Shown one piece after another: positions 7,373 through 15,858 of a DNA stretch of 64,000 nucleotides. The position numbers and the translations under genes were made by a program. Within the stretch, counting starts at the first letter, position 1, and the number at the start of each line of letters is the position of its first letter. The DNA is from Nocardia goodfellowii. GTDB lineage: Bacteria > Actinomycetota > Actinomycetes > Mycobacteriales > Mycobacteriaceae. The notes beneath the pieces were generated by a model. That model was not told the DNA's origin. It searched no databases and saw nothing but the letters and a program-made list of their open reading frames with translations. Location: positions 7,750,001 through 7,814,000 of the forward strand of contig NZ_JAGGMR010000001.1 in the NCBI RefSeq assembly GCF_017875645.1. Direction: 5' to 3'.

Positions 7373-8431
7373 CTACAACAACGTCCTGGCCAAGAATTCG
7401 TCGATCAGGGGCCAGGTCGTCGTGCGGGCTTGCGGGCCGGCGATCAAGGCCAGATGGTTCAGGCCGGGCACCTCGGCGAATTCGACTTCGGCTGCACCGG
7501 TGAGGATTTCGACGCCCGGGGCGATGGTGGCGGCGGGGGCGAGGGTGTCCCCGTTGCTGCCGAGCAGCAGGACTCGGCAGGTGAGCTTGCTCAGGTCGAT
7601 GACGCGGTCGTCGGCCAGCTGGACTTGGCCGCGGGCGAGCTGATTGGCGACGATGAGCTGGCGGTAGGTCTGACGGTAGAGCCGGCCGGGGTAGCCGGGC
7701 ATGGCGGCGATGAAGCGGTCGATGGCTTCCATCCGCGCCAGGGCCTCGGTGTCCCCGACGTTGCGGGCGATGAAGAGCGGGCGGGTCAGTTCGCGCGACA
7801 GGGACATGCCGCGGAAACCGGCCTGCACGAACAATCCGGGTATACCACCGAAAAGATGCGTCGCGTAAGTGATTTCACGACCGCCGGTCATCTTGGCGAA
7901 CATGCGGACGGGCTTCAGCAGGATGTTGCGGCCGAAGTCCATCGGGGAGCCCAGGGTGGTGACGGAGCCGAGCGGCAGGTCGGCGTGGTCGGCGGCGGTG
8001 AGCAGGCTGATGATGCCGCCGAGCGACCAGCCGATCACGTCGACGTCCGCGCCGTCGTGATCGGCGCTGATGTGGGCGACGGCGGACGGGACGATGTCGT
8101 CGATCCACTCCTCGAGACCGAGATCTCGGTCGGCGGCGGTGATCCGGCCGTAGTCGATGACATAGGGCTGCCGGCCGGTGTCGAGCAGGAACTGCGCCAG
8201 GCTCTGGCCGGGACGCAAGTCGTAGCAGGAGGCGTCGACGGCCAGCGGCGGCACCAGCAGGACCGGATTGCCGGTGGCCGGGGTCGCACGGTCGAAGCGA
8301 CGCAGCTGCCGGTGCGGGCGGTCGTAGAGTACGGTCGACGGGGTGCGCGTGGGCATTTCGATGCCGCCGCCGAAGGTCAGCGCCCAGCCGTTGCGCAGCG
8401 CGGGCGGCAGGCTGGTGATGGACCACGTCAT
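7373..8431 (-). CDS. Alpha/beta hydrolase, PHA-synthase-like
   Basis: 352 residues from ATG at 8431; the frame extends further upstream but a GAGAGGAA site and protein sense favour this start. The nucleophile elbow is GWSLGG (Ser, not the Cys of true PHA synthases), with Asp in GSNGDTLAP and His in PGLNHLAL. Overall it resembles the PhaC-like hydrolases common in mycobacteria and Nocardia, which act on acyl-CoA or polyester/lipid substrates; exact substrate unknown. A GTTAC-N5-GTAAC palindrome upstream (8483-8497) points to control by a TetR-type repressor. Confidence 0.82.
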   Translation of the reverse strand: MTWSITSLPPALRNGWALTFGGGIEMPTRTPSTVLYDRPHRQLRRFDRATPATGNPVLLVPPLAVDASCYDLRPGQSLAQFLLDTGRQPYVIDYGRITAADRDLGLEEWIDDIVPSAVAHISADHDGADVDVIGWSLGGIISLLTAADHADLPLGSVTTLGSPMDFGRNILLKPVRMFAKMTGGREITYATHLFGGIPGLFVQAGFRGMSLSRELTRPLFIARNVGDTEALARMEAIDRFIAAMPGYPGRLYRQTYRQLIVANQLARGQVQLADDRVIDLSKLTCRVLLLGSNGDTLAPAATIAPGVEILTGAAEVEFAEVPGLNHLALIAGPQARTTTWPLIDEFLARTLL

Positions 8432-8482
8432 CGGAGGTCGATTCCTCTCGGCGATGGACGGCCGGGCCGCCCCGAAATAGAC

Positions 8483-8497
8483 GTTACAAACAGTAAC
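8483..8497. promoter_or_regulatory. Palindrome GTTAC-N5-GTAAC, likely TetR-type operator
   Basis: GTTACAAACAGTAAC lies about 50 bases upstream of the PHA-synthase-like hydrolase start. Size and symmetry fit a TetR-family site. No regulator gene of this kind lies next to it. Confidence 0.45.
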
Positions 8498-8558
8498 ATA
8501 TAGCACTGCGCCGCCATCCCAGCAGGTCAAGGCGGGTTGAAATCACTTGTGGGAGTCT

Positions 8559-8602
8559 ACTTTGCGGCGCAGAGTTGACATATGAACTCTGCATCGCAAA
8601 GT
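8559..8602. promoter_or_regulatory. Two tandem palindromic operators flanking a start codon
   Basis: ACTTTGCGGCGCAGAGT (8559-8575) and ACTCTGCATCGCAAAGT (8586-8602) each fit ACTYTGC-N3-GCARAGT, and the two are also mirror images of each other (16 of 18 positions). The annotated ATG at 8582 lies between them. The membrane protein/winged-helix regulator pair begins here, so autorepression by the regulator at 9163 is likely (inference). Confidence 0.6.
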
Positions 8603-9166
8603 AATTCGGATGCCGGGGACGCGCGAGTGCTTCTCGGCGACATGGAGACGTTGGCCCGGCGGGGATGGACCTTGGCCGCACCCATGTGGTTCCCGCTGTG
8701 GTGTGTGGCCGTAGCCGTCTTGGCCTCGGTGCCCGCGACCTCGCTGCTGGACGGCCGCGACAGCGCCGGCTGGTACTGGATCGTGGTCTCCCCGCTCACC
8801 GCGGTGGTCTGCGGCTGGTACTTCGCTCGCCGACCGGCGCAACTGCCGGACGGCCGCGGTGTCGCGGCGCTGCTCACCGGTGTGGCCATGGTGCTCAGCA
8901 CGCAATTCGTCGGCTGGGTGGTCGCGGGCACGTGGGCGCTGGTCGCGCCGTGGCTGGCGGTGGGATCGGGCCTTGCGGTCTTCGCCGTCGCACTGCGCTC
9001 GATGGCGACAGCCGCGGTGGCTCTTGCCGCGATCGGCGTGTCGGTGGCCGTGGCGATCATCCAGCCCGCGAACGGGTATGCCTGGCTTGCCCTGGTCGTC
9101 GGCCTCACGGCGGCCGTGGCGGCCGTGGCGGAGTTGGTGCGCGCCGATCCCGGACAGCGGCCATGA
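8582..9166 (+). CDS. Multi-pass membrane protein paired with a winged-helix regulator
   Basis: 194 residues with about five or six hydrophobic segments arranged as hairpins (for example WFPLWCVAVAVLASV, VVSPLTAVVCGWYF, VALAAIGVSVAVAII). No known transport or enzyme motif is seen. The ATG lies between two operator-like palindromes and lacks a strong ribosome site; an ATG at 8642 (METLARRGW) is an alternative. The stop overlaps the ATG of the regulator gene (ATGA), so the two are translated together. Such pairs, membrane protein of unknown role plus small HTH, are common in actinobacteria. Confidence 0.75.
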   Translation: MNSASQSNSDAGDARVLLGDMETLARRGWTLAAPMWFPLWCVAVAVLASVPATSLLDGRDSAGWYWIVVSPLTAVVCGWYFARRPAQLPDGRGVAALLTGVAMVLSTQFVGWVVAGTWALVAPWLAVGSGLAVFAVALRSMATAAVALAAIGVSVAVAIIQPANGYAWLALVVGLTAAVAAVAELVRADPGQRP

Positions 9167-9474
9167 CCGAGACGCACCCCATCCTCGAGCTGGATGACAC
9201 TGTGCACCAACGCATTCGACTCGGCATACTCGCGCTGCTGCGCTCCGGGGTGGCCCTGGAGTTCGGGGTACTGCGCGATCAGCTGCGGCTCACCGACGGC
9301 AACCTGAACCGGCATCTCAAAGTCCTCGAGGACGCCGCCTTCGTCACCGCCCGGCGCAGCACCGGCCGGGGCCGCCGCAAAACCTGGCTCACGATCACCG
9401 ACCCCGGGCGCAGCGCTTTCGACGCCGAACTGGCCGCCCTGCGGGCGCTAATCGACGCCGCCGAGCAAGCCTGA
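9163..9474 (+). CDS. Winged-helix transcriptional regulator
   Basis: 103 residues, a single winged-helix domain: recognition region GNLNRHLKVLEDAAFV and wing RRSTGRGRRKTWLTIT, typical of the small MarR/PadR-like proteins that follow a membrane protein gene. It probably binds as a dimer to the ACTYTGC-N3-GCARAGT palindromes at the start of its own operon. The start overlaps the previous stop by ATGA. Confidence 0.82.
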   Translation: MTETHPILELDDTVHQRIRLGILALLRSGVALEFGVLRDQLRLTDGNLNRHLKVLEDAAFVTARRSTGRGRRKTWLTITDPGRSAFDAELAALRALIDAAEQA

Positions 9475-9511
9475 GCCCCTACCGCCGGCCGGTTCCCTAG
9501 AGTGAGCACCC

Positions 9512-10177
9512 ATGAAGGTCTTCCAGATCGGCGCCGCCGGAGGTATCGGACGCAGGCTCGCGAGCTTGCTCACCGAGCGCGGCGACCAAGTAACCGGGAT
9601 GTACCGCAATCCGAAGCAGGCCGAGGTCGTTCGCGCGACCGGAGCCACTCCCCTGCCCGCGGACCTCGTCGCCGACTCCGTCGAGGAGTTGGCCGGCAAG
9701 ATGGCTGGGCACGATGCCGTGGTGTTCTCGGCCGGAGCGCACGGCACCGGCATGGATCAGACCACGTTGATCGACGGCAAGGGCCTGGAGAAGGCCGCCG
9801 ACGCCGCGAGCCGGGCCGGTATCGCGCGATTCGCGCTGGTCTCGGTGTTCCCGGAAGCGGGACGGGACCGGGAGACATCGGCCGGGTTCGAGCACTACAT
9901 GCGGGTCAAGAAGACCGCCGATGTCTACCTGACCCGCAGCGACCTCGACTGGCTCATCGTCCGGCCGGGCACGCTCGTCGACGACCCGGGCACCGGCCGC
10001 GTCACCGCCGGGCCCGCCATCGAATACGGCACCGTGCCGCGCGACGATGTGGCGGCTTTCCTCGCCGCCGCCTTACACCGCGCGGGACTCGGCCGGGTCA
10101 TCGTCGAACTCACCGGCGGCGACACTCCGGTAGCCGACGCGGTCGAGCGGCTGAGCGCTACCGCGCACGGCCGCTGA
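9512..10177 (+). CDS. NAD(P)-binding oxidoreductase, atypical SDR (YwnB-like)
   Basis: 221 residues. The N-terminal Rossmann signature is GAAGGIGRRL (residues about 8-17); a later WLIVRPGTL segment is typical of atypical SDR/NAD(P)H-binding proteins such as YwnB/BVR-B relatives. The classical YxxxK catalytic pair appears as YMRVKK near residue 131. Function is likely an NADPH-dependent reductase or redox-sensing protein in the cytoplasm. It converges with the LLM oxidoreductase gene and overlaps its 3' end by 20 bases. Confidence 0.82.
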   Translation: MKVFQIGAAGGIGRRLASLLTERGDQVTGMYRNPKQAEVVRATGATPLPADLVADSVEELAGKMAGHDAVVFSAGAHGTGMDQTTLIDGKGLEKAADAASRAGIARFALVSVFPEAGRDRETSAGFEHYMRVKKTADVYLTRSDLDWLIVRPGTLVDDPGTGRVTAGPAIEYGTVPRDDVAAFLAAALHRAGLGRVIVELTGGDTPVADAVERLSATAHGR

Positions 10178-11192
10178 CGCCGGCAGCCAACTCCGTCGAT
10201 CCGACCGCGGCGGCCAGGCGGCGGTGTGATTCGAGTCGGGCGGCGCGGTCGAAAGTGCTGGTATGCACCAGGATTTCGTCCGCGCCGGTCCGGTCGATCA
10301 ACGACCGCAGCGCGGGCAGCACCTCGTCTTCGGTGCCGTGGATATGCCCGCGCATGCTCTCCTCGAAGATGCCGCGCTGACGGTCCGTCATGACTTCGCG
10401 TTCGATGTCCGCCGGGGCGCGCAGCGGCGGGAACTCGCCCCGCGTCCGGGAGTACGCGGCCGACCATGCTTCGGGCATGAGCAGTCTGCGGGCTTGCTCG
10501 GGAGTGTCGGCGAGGACCACCGAGGCCGAGACCATGACGTAGGGCGCGTCACCGCCGGGCCCGGCGCGGAAGCCGGCGCGGTACTGCTCGATCGCCGTCA
10601 CCATGGCCTGCTCGCCGGAGACCGCCGCGATCACCAGCGGCAGGCCGAATCGGGCCGCGCGCTGCGCGCCGGAGCCGGTGGCCAGCAGAAAGGCGGGAAT
10701 CCGGAGCCCCTCCGCGGGCCAGGCGTGCACGCCGTGCTGTCCACCGGCGAAATATCCCAGCAGCTCGGTCAGCTGAGCGTCGAAATAATCCTCGGCGTCT
10801 CCTTTGCCATGCCCCAGTGCCCGCCGCACGCCGTCGGTGAAACCCACCGACCGGCCCAGCCCCATATCGATACGGCCCGGATACAGCGACTCCAGCACGC
10901 CGAACTGCTCGGCCACCACCAGCGGTTGGTGATTGGGCAGCATCACGCCGCCGGTGCCGACCCGAATCCGCGTGGTCGCCGCCGCCACCGCCCCGGCCAG
11001 CACGGTGGGCGCGGACCCGGCCACCCCCGGCACGCTGTGGTGCTCGGAGACCCAGAACCGGTGATAACCCCACCGCTCCGCGAGTCGCCCGAACTCCACG
11101 GTCTCCCGCAGCGCCTCGGGATGGGTCTGGCCCTCCCGGGTGCGCGACCGGTCCAGGATGGAGAAGCGGGTCTCCGCGAACGCCGATGTCAT
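10158..11192 (-). CDS. LLM-class flavin-dependent oxidoreductase (MsnO8 type)
   Basis: 344 residues from ATG at 11192. Luciferase-like TIM barrel: WGYHRFWVSEHHSVPGVA near residue 42 and RIRVGTGGVMLPNHQPL near 77 are hallmark strings of the MsnO8/alkanal-monooxygenase-like branch, which uses FMN rather than F420 in known cases. Probable role in oxidising an organic substrate; substrate unknown. The start codon overlaps by ATGA the stop of an unassigned coding-like fragment (11189-11350), hinting at a lost upstream partner. Confidence 0.85.
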   Translation of the reverse strand: MTSAFAETRFSILDRSRTREGQTHPEALRETVEFGRLAERWGYHRFWVSEHHSVPGVAGSAPTVLAGAVAAATTRIRVGTGGVMLPNHQPLVVAEQFGVLESLYPGRIDMGLGRSVGFTDGVRRALGHGKGDAEDYFDAQLTELLGYFAGGQHGVHAWPAEGLRIPAFLLATGSGAQRAARFGLPLVIAAVSGEQAMVTAIEQYRAGFRAGPGGDAPYVMVSASVVLADTPEQARRLLMPEAWSAAYSRTRGEFPPLRAPADIEREVMTDRQRGIFEESMRGHIHGTEDEVLPALRSLIDRTGADEILVHTSTFDRAARLESHRRLAAAVGSTELAAGVSGRAR

Positions 11193-11350
11193 GTCCAAGT
11201 CAACGCGTCCGCGCGTCGTTGATTCCGAGCGGCGGTCCCGCCGAGGTGTTCCAGCGCCAGGTCGACACGCCGATCAGCATCCCAGGCGTGCAATACTTCC
11301 GCGGCGTCCAGGGCTTCGGCATACGCCGCCGCGGCCCCGGGCAGGCGGCC
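11189..11350 (-). pseudogene. Coding-like fragment without a start codon
   Basis: Between gluconokinase and the LLM gene, one minus-strand frame reads AAYAEALDAAEVLHAWDADR and ends RRADALTWT before a TGA that overlaps the LLM start (ATGA). Codon choice is that of real Nocardia genes. No ATG or GTG is found in this frame back into the gluconokinase gene; only a TTG (LHAWDADRR) is possible. It looks like the C-terminal remnant of a gene that was truncated when gluconokinase arrived, or a short TTG-started gene. Family not recognised. Confidence 0.35.
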
Positions 11351-11354
11351 CGAT

Positions 11355-11900
11355 CTATCCGTCCCGGCGGGTTTCGACGGCGGCCGCGGCCGCGGCGACG
11401 ACCTCGCGTGGAGTACCGCCGATGTCGATGGTGACGGCGTCGGGCTCGCCGGTCGGCTGTTCGAGGGTGGCGAGCTGGGAATCCAGCATCGAAGCGTGCA
11501 TGTAATGGTGTTTGCGCTCGACCAGGCGCCGGTGCAGTTCCTCGGGCGAGCCGTGCAGGTAGACGAAGATCAGCGTAGCTTCGGGGTGGCCGGCCACGGC
11601 TTGCCGCAAGACATCTCGGTAGGACCGTTTCAGGGCCGAGCAGGTGACCACGGCCGAGCCGCCGGCCTCGACCCGGGCGGAGATCCAGCGGGCGATCGAT
11701 TCCAGCCACGGCTTACGGTCGGCGTCGGTGAGCGGATGTCCGGAAGCCATCTTCGCGATGTTCTCCGGCGGGTGCAGGTCGTCACCCTCCAGCATCTCCC
11801 AGCCCAGGTGCGCGGCCAGGAGGTTGGCGACGGTCGTCTTCCCGGCCCCCGACACTCCCATCACGACAGCGATGCAGGGCCGGATCGCTTCGCTTGTCAT
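11355..11900 (-). CDS. gntK: Gluconokinase
   Basis: 181 residues from ATG at 11900, preceded by GAGGAGG. P-loop GVSGAGKTTVANLLA (residues about 14-28), substrate motif EGDDLHPPENIAKM and the segment RKHHYMHASMLDSQLATLE identify the small GntK family. It phosphorylates gluconate to 6-phosphogluconate for the pentose phosphate pathway. It is divergent from a glucose dehydrogenase gene, which makes gluconolactone from glucose; the two together give a direct oxidative route for glucose. Confidence 0.93.
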   Translation of the reverse strand: MTSEAIRPCIAVVMGVSGAGKTTVANLLAAHLGWEMLEGDDLHPPENIAKMASGHPLTDADRKPWLESIARWISARVEAGGSAVVTCSALKRSYRDVLRQAVAGHPEATLIFVYLHGSPEELHRRLVERKHHYMHASMLDSQLATLEQPTGEPDAVTIDIGGTPREVVAAAAAAVETRRDG

Positions 11901-11984
11901 GAATCCTCCTCGAACAACTGGCAAAATTACAGCAAATCACCACGTGACCCACCGATAGCGTAGCCAACACCGAATCGAGGTCCC

Positions 11985-13031
11985 ATGCGTGCGCTCACCG
12001 TCATTCCCGAGAAGGCCGGGTCGCTGGAGGTCACCGAGGTACCGGACCCGGTGGCAGGTCCGGGTGACCTGCTGGTGCGCGGAATCGCCGTCGGCATCTG
12101 CGGTACCGATCGCGAGATCGCCGAGGGCGAGTACGGCTGGGCCCCGGCCGGGCACGAACGTCTGATCATCGGGCACGAGTCGCTCGGCGAGGTGCTCACC
12201 GCGCCGGAGGGCAGCGGCTTCGCGGCCGGTGACCTGGTGGCCGGCATCGTGCGGCGTCCCGATCCGGTGCCGTGCGGGGCATGCGCGCACGGTGAATTCG
12301 ATATGTGCCGCAACGGGCAGTACACCGAGCGCGGTATCAAGCAGATCGACGGCTTCGCCTCGGAACTGTGGACCGTCGAAGCCGACTACGCGGTCGCGCT
12401 GGACGCGGCGCTCGGCCGGCTCGGCGTGCTGATGGAGCCGGCCACGGTGGTCGCCAAGGCGTGGGAGCAGATCGAGCGGGTCGGTGCGCGCGCCTGGTAC
12501 GAGCCCGAGCGCGTCCTGGTCACCGGCGCCGGGCCGATCGGGCTGCTGGCCGCGTTGCTCGGCACCCAGCGCGGGCTCGACGTGCACGTGCTGGCGCTGG
12601 GCGACGAGGGGATACAGCCGGCCATGGCCCGGGCCCTCGGGGCGACCTATCACAGTGCTTCGCTGCCCGAGGTGGCCGCCGAGATCGACCCGCACATCAT
12701 CGTGGAGGCCACCGGCTCGGCGCAGGTCGCGGTGGACGCCATGACGCACAACGCGCCGGCCGGAATCGTCTGTCTCACCGGTGTTTCCCCGGTGGGGCGG
12801 CCGGTCACCTTCGATGCCGGCGCCGCGAACCGCAATATCGTGCTGGAGAACGATCTGATCTTCGGGTCGGTGAACGCCAACAAGCGGCACTACCACCAGG
12901 CCGCCGCGGCGCTGGCGGCCGCTGACCAGGAGTGGCTGGCCGGGCTGATCACCCGCACGATTCCGCTGGCGCGGGCGACCGAGGCTTTCACTCCCGGCCA
13001 CGACGACATCAAGGTCGTAGTCGAATTGTGA
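11985..13031 (+). CDS. Glucose 1-dehydrogenase, zinc-type medium-chain dehydrogenase
   Basis: 348 residues. Catalytic zinc residues lie in GICGTDREIAEGE and GHESLGEV; structural-zinc Cys in PCGACAHGEFDMC; the NAD(P) Rossmann motif is VTGAGPIGLLAALL near residue 181. The C-terminal NANKRHYHQAA is typical of archaeal/actinobacterial glucose dehydrogenases, which oxidise glucose to gluconolactone with NAD(P). Its divergent neighbour is gluconokinase and a sugar porter follows on the opposite strand. Confidence 0.88.
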   Translation: MRALTVIPEKAGSLEVTEVPDPVAGPGDLLVRGIAVGICGTDREIAEGEYGWAPAGHERLIIGHESLGEVLTAPEGSGFAAGDLVAGIVRRPDPVPCGACAHGEFDMCRNGQYTERGIKQIDGFASELWTVEADYAVALDAALGRLGVLMEPATVVAKAWEQIERVGARAWYEPERVLVTGAGPIGLLAALLGTQRGLDVHVLALGDEGIQPAMARALGATYHSASLPEVAAEIDPHIIVEATGSAQVAVDAMTHNAPAGIVCLTGVSPVGRPVTFDAGAANRNIVLENDLIFGSVNANKRHYHQAAAALAAADQEWLAGLITRTIPLARATEAFTPGHDDIKVVVEL

Positions 13032-13061
13032 GCGCGGCGGCGTACCACAGGCTTTCGTGGG

Positions 13062-14501
13062 TCAACCCATGGATTCCAATGTGCGGCCCTTGGTTTCGCG
13101 CACCAGATGACGCACGAACGGAATGGAGACGACCGCCGCGAGCGCGTACAGCCCGTACGCGCCGGTCAGGCTCCAGGCCGACAGCGACGGAAACGACACG
13201 GTGATCAGCCAGTTGGCCAGCCACTGCGCACTGGCCGCCACCGACAGCGCGATGGCGCGAATGCGATTGGGGAACATCTCCCCCAGCAGCACCCACACCA
13301 CCACGCCCCAGGACAGTGCGTAGAACAGCACATAGAGATTGGCCGAGACCAGCGCCACCGTGCCGGGTACCTCGGGCATCGACGGATGGTCCTGTGTCCC
13401 ACCGACATAGGCGAACATCCAGGCGCAGACGCCCAGCGTCACCGCCATGCCCGTCGACCCGATCAGCAGCAGCGGCTTGCGGCCGACGCGGTCGACCAGC
13501 GACATGGCGATCACCGTGCCGACGATATTGATGACCGAGGAAATCATCGACACCAGCAGCGAATTGGAGGTATCGATCCCGACCTGCTGCCACAGCAGCG
13601 ACGAGTAGTAGAAGATCACGTTGATACCCACCAGCTGCTGCAGCGCGGACACACCGATGCCGATCCACACGATGGGCAGCAGCACACCGCGGCTGTGGCT
13701 GAGCAGATCCTTCGGTCCGGAGCGGACTTCGCCGGCCATCGCCGAGCGGATCTCGTGCACGCGCTGATCGAGGTGCGCCGGATCGTCGTTCTCCACGTCC
13801 GCGAGCACCTTGCGGGCCTGGTCCTCCTGCCCGTTCGCGATCAGGTAGCGCGGTGATTCCGGAATCAGGAACGCCATGGCCCCGTAGACCAGGGCGGGCA
13901 CCACCTCGGCGCCCAGCATCCAGCGCCAGGCGGAAAGCCCGTGCAGATCGGCGTCATTGGAGCCGCCCGCGGCCATGTTGATCAGATAGTTGACCACCGC
14001 CGAGAGGGCGATACCCAGAACGATCGCCAGCTGCTGGAACGAGGCCAGCCGCCCGCGGTAGGCCGGTGGCGCGACTTCGGCGATGTAGGCCGGGGCCACC
14101 ACCGAGGCCGCGCCGATGGCGATTCCGCCGACGAAACGCCACACCGTCAGATCGGCGTCCCCGAAGGCGAACATGCTGCCCAGACCGCTGATCGCGAACA
14201 ACAGCGCGCTGAGCTGCATGACGCGTGTGCGTCCGTAGCGATCGGCCAGCCAGCCCGCGGTCAGCGCCCCGGCCGCCGCACCCGGTAGCGCGGCGGCGAC
14301 GATGAAGCCCATGGTGGCGGAGGAGACGCCGAAGTCGGATTGGATGCCGGTGACCGCGCCGTTGATGACCGAGGAGTCGTAGCCGAAGAGGAAGCCGCCC
14401 ATGGCCGCCGCGGCGGCGACGAACACGACGTTCGGCCCGATGGCTCCGGGTTCGGCGTTGGCGTCCGGATGCGGCCGCCGGACGCGGGGCAGGTCGCTCA
14501 T
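13062..14501 (-). CDS. MFS sugar porter (glucose/xylose/inositol type)
   Basis: 479 residues, 12 membrane helices. All sugar-porter family signatures are present: GYDSSVINGA (helix 1), DRYGRTR (loop 2-3), PESPRYL (loop 6-7), QQLVGINVIFYYS (helix 7), DRVGRKP and a C-terminal VRETKGRTLE. It imports a hexose or related polyol by proton symport. The ATG overlaps the narI stop (ATGA), so it is translationally coupled to the nitrate reductase operon, which normally carries a nitrate carrier instead. The frame is open far upstream, but that part is a shadow of narI. Confidence 0.9.
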   Translation of the reverse strand: MSDLPRVRRPHPDANAEPGAIGPNVVFVAAAAAMGGFLFGYDSSVINGAVTGIQSDFGVSSATMGFIVAAALPGAAAGALTAGWLADRYGRTRVMQLSALLFAISGLGSMFAFGDADLTVWRFVGGIAIGAASVVAPAYIAEVAPPAYRGRLASFQQLAIVLGIALSAVVNYLINMAAGGSNDADLHGLSAWRWMLGAEVVPALVYGAMAFLIPESPRYLIANGQEDQARKVLADVENDDPAHLDQRVHEIRSAMAGEVRSGPKDLLSHSRGVLLPIVWIGIGVSALQQLVGINVIFYYSSLLWQQVGIDTSNSLLVSMISSVINIVGTVIAMSLVDRVGRKPLLLIGSTGMAVTLGVCAWMFAYVGGTQDHPSMPEVPGTVALVSANLYVLFYALSWGVVVWVLLGEMFPNRIRAIALSVAASAQWLANWLITVSFPSLSAWSLTGAYGLYALAAVVSIPFVRHLVRETKGRTLESMG

Positions 14502-15229
14502 CGGCCCGAGTCGATTCGTTCCCAGCCGCGCTGCGGCGCACGCTCGGCGAGCTGCCGCGGATCGCGGGTGCGATAGATGATGTAGGGCCGGAACAGATAT
14601 TGCATCGGCACGCTGAACATGTGGACCAGCCGGGTGAACGGCAGCAGGGCCAGCAGGGCCATCCCGATCACCGCGTGGATGTGAAAGGCCAGGGGCGCCT
14701 GCGCCATCAGATCGACCTCGGGGCGCAGCAGGAAGATACTGCGCGCCCAGGGTGCGATCGTGGTCCGGTAGTCGTAGCCCTCGTCGAGGCTGGAATGGGT
14801 CAGCTTGGCGAACAGGCCACTGGCGATCGAAGCCACCAGTACCACGTACATGAGCTTGTCGTTGCGGGTGGTGACGTGGAAGACGGCGGTCTGGGTGCGG
14901 CGGCGATAGACCAGCATGCCGATGCCCACGATCGCCAGAACGCCGGCCGCGGTGCCCGCGAACAGTGACAGCAGGTTGTAGGCGTGCTCGCCGAAGTGCA
15001 GCGCGTCGGTCCAGCCGGCCGGGATGAACAGGCCCATGACGTGGCCGACGAAGACGAACAGGATGCCGTAGTGGAACATCGGCGAGGCGATGTTGAGCAG
15101 CCTGGATTCGTACAGTTCGGAGGAGCGCGTGGTCCAGCCGAATTTGTCGTAGCGGTAGCGCCAGGCCAGGCCGGTGGCCAGCAGGCCGATGACCAGGTAG
15201 GGCAGCGCACCCCACAGGAAGATGCTCAT
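14498..15229 (-). CDS. narI: Respiratory nitrate reductase gamma subunit
   Basis: 243 residues, about five membrane helices. NarI is the cytochrome b that takes electrons from quinol; heme-ligand His residues are seen in FHYGILFVFVGHVMG, in HIHAVIGM and in RLVHMFSVP. Start overlaps narJ by ATGA (15226-15229) and the end overlaps the sugar porter by ATGA. Confidence 0.96.
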   Translation of the reverse strand: MSIFLWGALPYLVIGLLATGLAWRYRYDKFGWTTRSSELYESRLLNIASPMFHYGILFVFVGHVMGLFIPAGWTDALHFGEHAYNLLSLFAGTAAGVLAIVGIGMLVYRRRTQTAVFHVTTRNDKLMYVVLVASIASGLFAKLTHSSLDEGYDYRTTIAPWARSIFLLRPEVDLMAQAPLAFHIHAVIGMALLALLPFTRLVHMFSVPMQYLFRPYIIYRTRDPRQLAERAPQRGWERIDSGR

Positions 15230-15858
15230 CGATGGTCTCCTGTCAGCAGGGGAAGCATTCCGAGGTGGCCGTAGGGCTCCAAACCCACGGTCTCGCGGGG
15301 TGGGCCGGTGCGGGCCATGGCGCGGGCCTGCGCGCGGTCAGTGGGTGACGCGCCGGGCAACGTGGCGCAGACGCCGGTCAGCACGGCGGCGTAGTCGTTG
15401 TCGTGTTCGCTCAAGCCGATGCGCAGCAGTTCCAGCGCCGGTCGATGCTCGACCAGCAGGGCGTCCGTGCGGGCCAGGGCGCTGAACTCGAGGACGGCGG
15501 GCAGGTAGTCGGGCAGTTCGGCACCGTCGAAATCGAAACCGTATGCGCGATAGCGGTTCTTGAATCGCACCAGCGCCCGGCCGCGGTTCCGGGTGTCGCC
15601 GTCGCTCCACCAGGTCAGGTACAGGCTGTGCCGAGTGCTGAAATCGAAGGTGTCCACGTAGCTCGCGGTGCGCTGCGCTTCATCGAGTTCCGCTGTAGCG
15701 CTGAGGAACTCGCGCAGCCGGGCCGCCGCGGGATGCCGGAGCGGTTGCAGGGCCCGAGCGAATCCCGCCAGGTCCGCGGTGAATTCGGCATCGGGGTAGG
15801 CCAGGCACGCGGCCGCCACCCGGTACACGATCGCGAGGTCGTCACCGATGCGGTTCAT
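15226..15858 (-). CDS. narJ: Nitrate reductase assembly chaperone (delta)
   Basis: 210 residues. TorD/NarJ-family chaperone: CLAYPDAEF near the start and a YVDTFDFSTRHSLYLTWW segment are typical. It inserts the molybdenum cofactor into NarG and is not part of the final enzyme. Both ends overlap neighbours by ATGA. Confidence 0.95.
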   Translation of the reverse strand: MNRIGDDLAIVYRVAAACLAYPDAEFTADLAGFARALQPLRHPAAARLREFLSATAELDEAQRTASYVDTFDFSTRHSLYLTWWSDGDTRNRGRALVRFKNRYRAYGFDFDGAELPDYLPAVLEFSALARTDALLVEHRPALELLRIGLSEHDNDYAAVLTGVCATLPGASPTDRAQARAMARTGPPRETVGLEPYGHLGMLPLLTGDHR

